This document shows positions 37,781 through 47,350 of a stretch of 64,000 bases of DNA, in pieces. Both the position numbers and the translations under genes were made by a program. How positions within the stretch are numbered: position 1 is the first letter of the stretch; every line of letters begins with the position of its first letter. The notes below the pieces were generated by a model, which saw only the letters and a program-made list of their open reading frames with translations, had not been told where the DNA came from and did not search any database. The stretch lies in the NCBI GenBank assembly GCA_946800325.1, contig OX326958.1, positions 23,149,914-23,213,913 on the forward strand, given 5' to 3'. Source of the DNA: Luzula sylvatica. Its lineage: Eukaryota > Streptophyta > Magnoliopsida > Poales > Juncaceae.

Positions 37781-38050
37781 TTCTTTATTTTACAATGTTA
37801 TGAAAAAGCCCAACCTATCAAAAGCCCAAATTTGAGATCCCTCTCGATACGAAACCCGTTAAACACAACCCGATCCGCAGTCATATTGTTATTTGTTACT
37901 GCATTACAAGTCTCGAAGTTTTGCTGAAGCGGCCGAAGGAGAGTAATCTTTCTTCTTCCTCGCTCCTCTTTTCTCTCTCGCTCGCTCAAACTCAATTTCT
38001 ATGAGATGAAACCATGAAACCGACAAGTTTCTCCACCAAATTATGCTCCA

Positions 38051-40762
38051 ATGGCGAGGCCGTTTCCTTCTGCCTCTCCCTTCTTTCTTCTTCTCAAATC
38101 CCAATTATACTCCAAACTCAGTTCCAAATCTAATTTCAAAATTTCCGCCCTTCTCTCCACCTCCTCTTCTTCTTCCTCCTCTCAAGACGAGCAAGCCGAC
38201 TCTTCTTCTTCTTCTCTGTTAATCTCCAAGGCAAATCGAATTCTGTCCCAACCCAATTGGAAAGATAGTCGAGAACTGAACAGCCTTGTCCCGTTACTCA
38301 ATCCTTCTCAAATGTCTCAAATCATTCAATCCCATCAGAGTGTTTATAGAGCATTGGAATTCTTTAACTGGGTTTCTCAGAATCATCAGTACAAACATGA
38401 CTTGAGCGTGTATTTCGAGTTGATTAATCGACTCTTTTCTGTCCCCAAGTACTCCGCAGCTGGCCGATTAAGGATTCAAATGATCAAATCATGCCGTTCA
38501 AAAGATGAAATCAAACAAGTCATTACTTATCTGAAAAAATCAAGTGAAAACGGTATCGAAATGGGTCCTTTCGGCTACACCACGCTATTGATCCAATTGG
38601 GTCGTTTTGAAATGCTCGACACATTAATGGAGATTTACCACGAAATGCTAAACGAATGCATCGAAATGAACATCATGACTTTCAACGTAGTAATTAACGC
38701 CCTTTGCAAGAATGGCGATTTAGTCAAAAGCAAAGAGGTACTCAAAATCCTTTACGAGCGTAATTTAAAGCCCGATTCTTTCACTTACACTTCTTTAATT
38801 CTTGGTTTTTGCCGAAACCATGCCATGGATTCGGCCATTAAAGTCTTTCACCAAATGCAAAAGTTCGATTGTGAACCAAACTCCGTTACATACAACACCA
38901 TTATCAATGGTCTTTGCGACGTAAACAGAGTAGACGAAGCCTTGAATTTCTTGAACGAAATGAAAGAGAAAAATATCGAGCCAACAGTTTACACATACAC
39001 AGTTCCGATTAATTCTCTGTGTAATCTTAGCCGTGCAAAGGATGCATGCAAACTGTTTGTCGAAATGCTTAATAGAGGAATTTCACCGAATGTGCACTGC
39101 CACACTTCGCTTATTAGTGGGCTTTGTAAATCGAATTGGGTTCAAGTTTCGATTGGGTTATTTAACCAAATGATTCGAAAAGGTTTAATCCCAAGTACCA
39201 TAACATATAATGCTTTGATAAATGGATTGTGCGAAAATGGGCAAATCGAAACCGCATCGTTAATATCTAATTCGATGGAATCGCGAGGGCTTATTCGTAA
39301 TATCGTAACTTATAACGAGATTATAAAGGGGTTTTGCTTATTAGGCAAAATTGAAAAGGCAATGGTGTTATTTGGGAAAATGCAAACCCTAAATTCAATT
39401 TCCCCAAATAAAGTCACGTATAATACAATAATTAAAGGTTATTGTGACTCAGGAAATATGAATAATGCAGTTAGAATGTTCGATTTAATGAGAGAAAAAG
39501 GGTTTGAACCAGATGAGTGGTCTTTTACTGAAATACTTGATGCTCTTTGCAAAAATGGTAAAACCGAACTCGCCTCTAAAGTGTTCGATGAAATGATCGA
39601 CAGAAAAATAAGCCCAAATTTGGTCACTTACACTGCGTTCATAGATGGATATTGCAAAGAAGGCAATTTAAACAAAGCTTTGGAATTATTTTACAAAATC
39701 GAGAAAAAGGGGCTAAATCCAAATCAGTTAACGTTCAATGCTTTACTCGATGGTTATTGCAAAAATAATAAATTAAACGAAGCGAAAAATTTATTTATAC
39801 ATATGGTTGAAAATAATATTCTTCCTAATGTTGTAACTTATACCACATTAATCGATGGCTATTGTAAAAACGGGTCGATTTCATTTGCACTGAAATTATT
39901 AACCGAAATGAAGGAAAAAGGAGTTGAACCTAATTTACACACTTATTCTTCTTTAATTCATGGTTTTTGCCAAAAAGGGAGTATTAAAGAAGCCGAAGAA
40001 ATGTTTTATGGTTTGGAAAAAGACGGTTTTGCCCCAGATGTAGTCACGTATACGTCTTTAATGGACGGGTATGTAAATTTCGGCGATTTAAATACTGCTT
40101 TTGAGTTATTGAAACAAATGGTACGTAACAATTGTAAACCTAATTATAGAACTTATAAAGTGTTAATAAAAGGATTGCAATTAATTGACGAGAAAATTAT
40201 TGTCGAGAATTATAATTTGGACGAGAAGGTTGTGATAAATATCGATTTAATTTCGAGTTTGTTGAATAAATTGGAAGAATTAGGGTTCGATTCGAATAAT
40301 TTCGACGTGTACAAAATATTGGCGATTGGTTTGTGTAGAGAAGGAAAATGGTTCGAGGCGAATGAATTGGTAAAAAGTATGATTTTTAGAGGGTTTTATC
40401 CTGATGAAGAAACGTATACAATTTTATTAAATGTATTTTTGAATTCTTCGAAACTCGATCTTGCATTGAATGTGTTCGATGAAATGTCTGAGAGAGGGTT
40501 CGAGTTGCGGTTAAGTGGGTATAAGAATTTGATTTGTGGGTTGTGTAAAGTTAAAAGAGTGAATGATGCGAGAAAGGTGTTCGATGAAATGATTTTGATG
40601 GAGTTTAGTTCTGACGAGATTGTTTGGACGGTGTTAATGGATGGATTGTTGAATGAGGGTTTTAGAGATTTATGCGGTGAATTTTTTGAATTGATGGATG
40701 AAAGAGGATTTAAACCTAATTCACATATTTCTTCTTCGTTAGTTAGAGCTTTAAAAAGATAG
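38051..40762 (+). CDS. P-class pentatricopeptide repeat protein, 903 aa
   Basis: An intronless frame codes for an organelle-type RNA-binding PPR protein. Residues 1-50 are Ser- and Arg-rich with few acids, which fits a mitochondrial or plastid targeting peptide. Then come SKANRILSQPNWKDSRELNSL and a non-repeat N-terminal region typical of At5g65560-like proteins. From about residue 175 to the end, 35-residue motifs run in series, with repeated cores such as VTYNTIINGLCDVNRVDEAL, VTYTAFIDGYCKEGNLNKAL and VTYTTLIDGYCKNGSISFAL. No E, DYW or SMR domain is present, so this is a plain P-class protein that probably stabilises or processes an organellar transcript. The repeat run loosens near residues 690-740. 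The reading frame is intact. It ends 344 bp from the convergent DEG5-like gene. Confidence 0.95.
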   Translation: MARPFPSASPFFLLLKSQLYSKLSSKSNFKISALLSTSSSSSSSQDEQADSSSSSLLISKANRILSQPNWKDSRELNSLVPLLNPSQMSQIIQSHQSVYRALEFFNWVSQNHQYKHDLSVYFELINRLFSVPKYSAAGRLRIQMIKSCRSKDEIKQVITYLKKSSENGIEMGPFGYTTLLIQLGRFEMLDTLMEIYHEMLNECIEMNIMTFNVVINALCKNGDLVKSKEVLKILYERNLKPDSFTYTSLILGFCRNHAMDSAIKVFHQMQKFDCEPNSVTYNTIINGLCDVNRVDEALNFLNEMKEKNIEPTVYTYTVPINSLCNLSRAKDACKLFVEMLNRGISPNVHCHTSLISGLCKSNWVQVSIGLFNQMIRKGLIPSTITYNALINGLCENGQIETASLISNSMESRGLIRNIVTYNEIIKGFCLLGKIEKAMVLFGKMQTLNSISPNKVTYNTIIKGYCDSGNMNNAVRMFDLMREKGFEPDEWSFTEILDALCKNGKTELASKVFDEMIDRKISPNLVTYTAFIDGYCKEGNLNKALELFYKIEKKGLNPNQLTFNALLDGYCKNNKLNEAKNLFIHMVENNILPNVVTYTTLIDGYCKNGSISFALKLLTEMKEKGVEPNLHTYSSLIHGFCQKGSIKEAEEMFYGLEKDGFAPDVVTYTSLMDGYVNFGDLNTAFELLKQMVRNNCKPNYRTYKVLIKGLQLIDEKIIVENYNLDEKVVINIDLISSLLNKLEELGFDSNNFDVYKILAIGLCREGKWFEANELVKSMIFRGFYPDEETYTILLNVFLNSSKLDLALNVFDEMSERGFELRLSGYKNLICGLCKVKRVNDARKVFDEMILMEFSSDEIVWTVLMDGLLNEGFRDLCGEFFELMDERGFKPNSHISSSLVRALKR

Positions 40763-41106
40763 ATATTTTTTGTAGATGTAGATATTGACAATTTATGAAC
40801 ATTTTTTTCTTTTTACCTTCTGTTAGAAAATAGGGATCAATAAATCTTTTTTTGATATTATAAGTTGTATTTTTTTCCCATTTATTTGAAATTATTCTTT
40901 ATATAATGCTGTTAAATGGAAAGATAAATAACCTTCTGATAATTTCAGTGATAAATTTAATAATTTGAATTTTTGGAGAGATACCAGAAATTATCCTTGA
41001 TATTTATATCAGCATATTAAAAAAATAATGTATCAAAATTACATATTTAAATAATCAATTTCAAACCAACAAAAGTTAGTTACATAAAAATATACAAATG
41101 AAAATG
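40763..41106. other. Shared 3' flank of two convergent genes
   Basis: AT-rich spacer between the PPR stop and the DEG5-like stop. Both 3' UTRs and poly(A) signals should lie here (AATAAA-like stretches such as ATCAATAAAT near 40,837). Nothing else is seen. Confidence 0.6.
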
Positions 41107-42680
41107 TTAATATCTATTTGTGACGGTTCCATAAACTATAAGATAAGGGATTGTTTTAACAACAATATCAATTGGAATTGCAAAATTTACTCCCGATGAA
41201 ACTCCGGTTCCTAAATTTCGTACAATAAAAAACAAATCGTTAAAATTTATTTAATAAGGCACGGATTGAATTAACATCAATTCAAGAAAAACATCGATTA
41301 TGTTTGTTAACCTTTGCGAGTGAATGTGGCTGTATTAACTCCAATAACATGACCATACGAATCAATTAGGGGCCCACCAGAATTACCTAGTTTATTATAT
41401 AAACAAAAACAAAGATTAATATATAATATAATACAATAAAAAGCAACCAAATAATTGTATAGATTTAGTTTAAACTTATAGTAATGAATAAGTATGTTCA
41501 AAATCTGATATTGAAAATTCATGTTTTCCCAAGGGTATATATGTAATTCACCAGCATTAATGGAGGCATCTATTTGTATGGCTCCTCGAATGGGTCTTCC
41601 ATTCTGCGAAGGAATTTCTCTTCCTAAACCACTCACCACTCCAATAGTTAGGGTTTGCTCATATCCATATGGATTTCCTATTGCGAAACAACTTTGACCT
41701 ACTTTTAAATTTCTCGATGTGCCAATCGGGGCCGGTTTTAGCTCCTCCCCCTCCACTTCAACCTAAATTAATTAAATACGAATATTACCACAAAGATTAA
41801 TTAAATTGCGTACATTTTGTATGGAAGTTAAACAAGAATATAACTAATTGTTGCCTTTAAAACGGCAAGGTCATAAGTTGGATCGAACCCAACAAGTGTT
41901 CCTTCTTTAGCATACGAACCGCCATTCGAATCCTTCAGATAAACCTTGCATCTATGAAGCCCACTTTGATCCGTAGCCAATTTCGCTATAACATGATAAT
42001 TCGTCACCTAATTCAAGTTTCGTAATCAAATTTTAATCGCTACAAAGTTGATTTTAGGTCTTAATTAAACAAAGGGGAATGTGAATTGGTCGTACGATGT
42101 GACCAAATTTGTCCCAAATGAAACCGGACCCAGTTCCTTCAATTTTTGCATTGCTTAAATCGTCTTCGTCAAAATCTATCGTTGTTGGTTTACTTTTCGG
42201 TTGCAACTGTATATCCTTGATGAACACCACAGATGGAGATGATTCCTACAAAATTTAGAAATATACAAATATTTACCAAAATTGAAAAAGACTTTGACTT
42301 TGCGAGGGCCAATTTGTAAAGTTCTGATTTTTTTTGCTTCTCCAGTTAAAGAGATAAGAATGGTATTCTCCACTCATTACACATTTACATTCCCCTTAAC
42401 ACACACACACAAAATGAATTTAGGGTTTAGGGTATAGAACCTGGAAAAGGATGACAGAACGCTTTTCATCTTCCTCGAGTTCATAAATTTCGAGAGCTCT
42501 TGCAAATGGGAGAGGGATATGAAGGAGAGAAGAAGAGGCCAGAAAAAAAATACTTCGCCGCGTGAGAGGAGGAGGAGGAGAAGAAAGAATTGTTGGTTTT
42601 CGGCGAGGCTGAGAAGAAGAAGATGAAGAGAGAGAATTAGGCCGAGGAGAGAGAGAATTAGAGGGAGAAAGCACCACCAT
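41107..42680 (-). CDS. DEG5: DEG5-type serine protease of the thylakoid lumen
   Basis: Six minus-strand exons (42680-42441, 42245-42096, 42007-41855, 41762-41552, 41386-41312, 41210-41107) join to 310 aa. This is a Deg/HtrA trypsin-fold protease that, with DEG8, degrades damaged photosystem II proteins in Arabidopsis. The N-terminus is a Ser/Pro-rich plastid transit peptide, followed by a twin-arginine lumenal signal (TRRSIFFLASSSLL, ending ARA before LEIYE). The triad is His135 (TNYHVIAK), Asp176 (TYDLAVLK) and Ser254 (GNSGGPL). There is no PDZ domain, as in DEG5, and the C-terminus TIPYLIVYG matches that family. The length is close to the 323 aa of Arabidopsis DEG5. Intron 3 appears to use a GC donor (AAG|GCAACA); reading through any nearby GT site gives a stop. 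The other introns are GT-AG. Confidence 0.92.
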
Positions 42681-44183
42681 TGGTGTGGTGTCCTGATTTC
42701 AACTGGCTGGTTCTATCTTGCCTTGTTTTTGCTGGTTTCTTTTGAAGCTTTGTTTGGGCTTTTTTGGACGTACGAGTATAAATATATTAAATTTTTATTT
42801 ATGAATTATAAATAAATATTAAACTAAATATTTATTATGAATTATAAATAAATTAAACCTAGATTATTATTATTTTATAAAATATGAAAATATCATGTAT
42901 ACAATATATTTCTGCAAATTATAAAAAATTTCCTCATGGGATTCGATCTCTCTTCGATATCTTCCGGGGTTTCGTCAAGATACTGTTTTACTTAGATTGG
43001 GTCGTGTTTGTTATATTTCTGATCTATTATGGACTTATATTTGATAGTAGACATATAAAAACTACTTACTTTTATCAACGTAGGGTAGTGTGGGGAAGGG
43101 GGAGAAATATCTTTATCGAGATACTAAGCAACATGAGTTCTAGGTATGGATTTATATAATCTGAAATACTCATGAAGAAACATATTACAATACACGCATT
43201 TTATCGGCTGGTATTTTATTTAAAATGGAATCATTTGGATTGATTTGAATTAATATAGAATTATCATCAGATGCTCATTCTATATTTTATCCTTTACATT
43301 AGTAATAATAGAAATGATATAAATTATTTATGATAAATGAGAGCTCTTGAATACAAAGGGGCAGTAGCAAGAATCTTTTCGAGATTTTACAAGAAATATG
43401 ACCCGGAGAATTTTTTTGTACGGATTCTTACAACAAAATCAAGAGCCAAAGAGAAATCAAACATAATCGTGATCAACTAAGCCTCTTCAGAGGCTTGCTT
43501 CTAAATTTTTTATGAAAATATCATATCACGAAACTATATTCATGAAGAGATAATAAACGTGCCAGAACCGTTATTTGTATCTAGAATATAAAATCATTCA
43601 ATCGAAATTACAAAAAAAGAATGCAAGTCACGATCGAGATGTACCAACGAGTCGAATGCGAACTTTTGCCGAGGGAAATGGGTTGTGTAAATTCTCCTAA
43701 CTATATTGAATCATATTAGTGCTTTATTGCAAATTTAAATATCCCATTTTGTGTAGATCAGTTAAGTTTTCATTTAATCCAAAGAAGGTAAAATCTTTAT
43801 TATTATATGCTAATATGATATTTATACATACAAAAAATCGTGTACAATGGAAAATGAAAATATGGTTTGAAAATAAGGTAACCAAAAGATCTTCATTAAT
43901 GCGTAATCCAATTGTATATCACCACTGATAAACACTAGCATAAATAACGTAGTCTCGAGCAAAGGCTTCTACAAATGGTAGCCCAAGAACGCGTGCTTTT
44001 GGCTTCACCAATCAAATTAGCGGACTCCTCTTACCGACATCACCGTTGGCAATAACGCAGTCTCAATAGCCTTTTGTGATGATATTTTGCTCCATGGGCG
44101 GCGCAAAAGACCTTAGTGTGAATAAGGTTAATTTCAATTCTTTTTTAACATATTAGTTTATTTGTTCATGTAGTTTGAAAGTT
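42681..44183. other. Intergenic DNA, no gene seen
   Basis: It holds the DEG5-like promoter at its left edge. A 91-codon plus-strand frame at 42,884-43,159 looks hydrophobic but has no family motif. The stretch at 43,340-44,100 is mixed-composition sequence that I cannot assign; it may be old retroelement or organelle-derived DNA. Confidence 0.4.
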
Positions 44184-44560
44184 GTCATTGTTGGTTCAAA
44201 TTTCCTAATGTTTGATTATTTCAAATACAATGTCGATAATACTAACCAAAATCTATCGAGAACATTGTATAGGATATATAGGTACAAAATGCAACAAGAA
44301 GATCGAGACAAACAAGTAAAAATCAATCAAGAATAGCAAATGATCAAGACGTTGAAGAATTGCGAAGAAGATCAAGACGTAGAAGATTCCGGAATCAAGA
44401 CATCGAAGATTCCGCAAGTTGGGATATCAATCTAATCACCAAAACATATTATAGGTATCCCTAAACTTGTTTATGAATGATTAAGCTCAAATCAAATCAA
44501 ATAAACATATTCGAAATACATCAAAATGATGAACTAATATAAAATGCTGGAAAAAGGATG

Positions 44561-45112
44561 TCCATTGTAACGGACCTCACTGTCCGTTGTAACGGACATG
44601 TTCGTCTCATTCAAGTTTGGAAATCACAGCATAGTCCGTTATAACGGATTAACCAATCCGTTATAACGGACACCACAAAAACGTTGTAACGGAAGTATGT
44701 CCGTTACAACGCTAATTAAATCCAAACGTGAAGGATGTCCCATAACTATGTCCGTTGTAACGGACATATAAGTCCGTTGTAACGGACATTGAACTCACTT
44801 CAGTACAATAGTTTCTCTCCATCTCCGTTGTAACGGATTAACCAATCCGTTATAACGGAGTTCCTCTCAACGTTGTAACGGAATACTCTCCGTTGTAACG
44901 GGAATTAAAATCAAACTGAAGTGAAGTCCCAGCGTGATGTCCGTTGTAACGGACTCATCGGTTCGTTGCAACGAAATTCTAAACACAGACGTCCGTTGTA
45001 ACGGACATTGTTTCCGTTGTAACGGACTGTGTGTTAATTCGAATATGACAGCTTAACGGCTAGTTTTGACTTTGTGTCCGTTACAACGGACCTCATGTCC
45101 GTTGTAACGGAC
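44561..45112. promoter_or_regulatory. Array of ~18 TCCGTT-NN-AACGGA palindromes (type A)
   Basis: Twelve perfect 14-bp palindromes TCCGTTRYAACGGA and about six damaged ones lie in 550 bp, all upstream of the TATA box. The centre is GT, AT or AC; the arms are nearly invariant. Some are arranged as close pairs (for example TCCGTTATAACGGA-TTAACCAA-TCCGTTATAACGGA near 44,633-44,668). Each arm contains AACGG, the core of MYB and mitosis-specific-activator (MSA) sites. Enhancer function is inferred. Confidence 0.75.
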
Positions 45113-45152
45113 TATGCAGAAAAAGCAAAGTTAGGGAAGGGTCTATGTGTTC

Positions 45153-45160
45153 TATAAATA
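45153..45160 (+). promoter_or_regulatory. LTR TATA box (TATAAATA)
   Basis: TATAAATA lies 41 bp after the last palindrome of the solo LTR, in the context TTCTATAAATAGAAC, which is shared with the sister LTR at 61,630-61,637. Confidence 0.7.
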
Positions 45161-45729
45161 GAACCATTTCCTCATTCTCTCTTCTCACTTTATCTATCCA
45201 AATCAAACAGTAAAAAGAGAGAATACTTGCTAAAAGTAATTGAGCTTATAATCATCTAAACATTCTTAGAGATTATTTCTTTCCATTCCTCCGTAGAATA
45301 CGATTCCCAACTTGCGTGACCGATCACGTCTGGTTCGTATTTAGAATTGTAATAGGCTAGTGCAACAATTGTAACGCCCGCCATAGATCGATAGAAAACG
45401 TGTAAATCGGTCTAGGCAAAACCTTGTACGAGTGAGTTGGAATTCAATCGAACGCCCAAAAGGCACAAGGCATTCCCGGAGACGTAGGTACTTGCAACTA
45501 ATCGAATCGGTCGATTAAGCAAGTAAACGGTGAGTTAAAGCTACATAGCAACCACCTACCGAACTCCGTAACAAACATCGTGTGTTCAAAGTGTTCGGTA
45601 TTTTCTTCTTTATCTTAACATTGCTTAAAATTATATTCCGTACTAAACTTAGAATTTATATACCTAGTCGAAAATTGCCCACTAGGTTACCTATTCACCC
45701 CCTCTAGGTTAGAATTAACCAACAGTCAT

Positions 45730-46852
45730 AATTTGAAGATTTAATTATATGAAATGAAATTGTTATTTTAAATATCAAGATTTCCTTCATGGATTGAGAA
45801 TATTATTTTTATTTTCAAATTTGTTTTACAAACCAGATTCATAATCAGGATTTTATCAGAAAAAACTGAATTGTGAACTTTGTTTCGAACATAATTTGAA
45901 AATGATGTGCAGGTTCGTAGCGCTGTCAACCCTGAATCTTGGATCAGATATTGAAATCCAGGTTTTGAGCCAGAAAACTCTGAACAAACATTCCGCATTT
46001 ACTACGGATCGTGCAAAAGAAAAGTCGATTGGCCAATTTCGAATCCATTTATTGCATCAATCTTTTAATTCAGATTTTTAATTTATATCTTACACTTGAT
46101 TCAGCGATAATACAGATTTATAAATAAAATATTGTATATTTATTTAGCATATTTAAAACAGGAATATAATTATTCTCAAAGGTAGTTTCCATTCAGAATG
46201 TATTAGAATCGGTTGATTAATCTCGTAGCCGGTTTATTTTTAAAAAAAGGAATCGAGCATATAATTTGGTTTGAATAGCTCGACCGCCCCTTCGGCCTCG
46301 TCCTGAGATTTCCACTTTTTATTTTTCCAAAAATATAACATTTTTAAGGTAACTAATTGATATATATATTCTTTAAACATTGAAAAAATTGTAATCAACA
46401 TCTTAATTCATATATAACATACAAAACCAATTGGATTACATATATATTTTTCCTAAAAAAAGAAAAATCAATGCTAGCATTTGGCCAAACAAATAAATTC
46501 ATGAAATTCACTATCCAAATTTCAAAATCTCCATCATTTCAACATCATAATAAGATGATAAAGATCCTGTACCCTGTGAAGAATTCAAGGTTTTGAAGCC
46601 AGTCGAATCAAACATACACGACAAACTAGAAACGAATGCATGAAGAGGGTGTAGACTACAGTCTACAAAGCCATGCCAGTCCAAATGGCTCTGTGACAAT
46701 ATAAAAGGAGGGTCGAAGGGGTGATGATGAAATCGTATATTATTGGACTAATTTCGAATAAATTCGTGAGACCACATGATTATTCCTTCCAATCCCTTCT
46801 TTTGTCTCCATTTCACCCATTTTTGTACCACCATGTTACATCAATCCTTCAA
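45730..46852. other. Intergenic DNA, no gene seen
   Basis: Mixed AT-rich DNA. A 62-codon minus-strand frame at 46,511-46,699 has a less biased composition than its surroundings (SHLDWHGFVDCSLHPLHAF) but has no family I recognise and no supported exon partners. Confidence 0.4.
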
Positions 46853-47342
46853 TAGGGTGTCAATGAGGTGGATATTACCCGAACGGATCCGAATCGTATT
46901 CGAAAAATTATCCTGATTCGAAAAAAATATTCGAATCCGAATGGATTCAGTTCATAACCGTATCTTTTTTTACGAATATGGATCCGGATCTGCAGTTAAA
47001 TTTTCAATCGTATCCGGATCCAAATCCGAATAAAATTTATTAATGAATATTCGTTTTTGCTGAAATCATGATCACATATCTATGTTGTTAGTTTTCCCGT
47101 TTTCGAATTTATTTCCTTATATCCTTCACTTCTTTACTAATTTACACTCAATCAAACTAGGATATTATATTATTACATTATAATAGCAGTTTTAATATCT
47201 GAATATGATTTGTATCAGTAGCTGTATCTGTTTAATATCCGAATCGTATCCGGATCCGAATAGTTTCGTATCCGGATCCGTATTCGAAAAAAATATGAAT
47301 GTGAATCTGGTATGACCACTATCCGAACCGTTGACACTCCTA
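46853..47342. mobile_element. hAT-type MITE (490 bp)
   Basis: The ends TAGGGTGTCAA and TTGACACTCCTA (inverted) are typical of hAT MITEs (TAGGGGTGTCAA). Flanks TCCTTCAA (46,845-46,852) and TCCTTCCA (47,343-47,350) form an 8-bp duplication with one change. The interior is rich in GGATCCGAAT and CGAATCCGGAT. No coding sequence. Confidence 0.8.
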
Positions 47343-47350
47343 TCCTTCCA

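Larger units (their letters stand above)
44189..45724 (+). mobile_element. Solo LTR, 1,536 bp, type A palindromes, TSD GTCAT
   Basis: It starts TGTTGGTTCAAA and ends TTAACCAACA, giving perfect 8-bp inverted ends TGTTGGTT/AACCAACA. The 5-bp duplication GTCAT is exact (44,184-44,188 and 45,725-45,729). No internal domains are present, so this is a solo LTR left by LTR-LTR recombination. A U3-like region contains the palindrome array (44,561-45,112). TATAAATA follows at 45,153-45,160, then a U5-like region with CATTCCCGGAGACGTAGGTA. A sister copy is at 60,641-62,203. It resembles Copia LTRs, but the lineage is not certain. Confidence 0.92.

Noticed and set aside
42884..43159. 91-codon hydrophobic frame
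   Set aside because: No family motif, no homologous exon nearby, and the surrounding region is unassigned AT-rich DNA.
44561..45112. CRISPR-like reading of the palindrome arrays
   Set aside because: Repeats are too short, irregularly spaced, lie inside an LTR with target duplications, and the genome is a plant.
46511..46699. 62-codon minus-strand frame as a last exon of a gene
   Set aside because: Composition is suggestive, but no upstream exon or family could be found.
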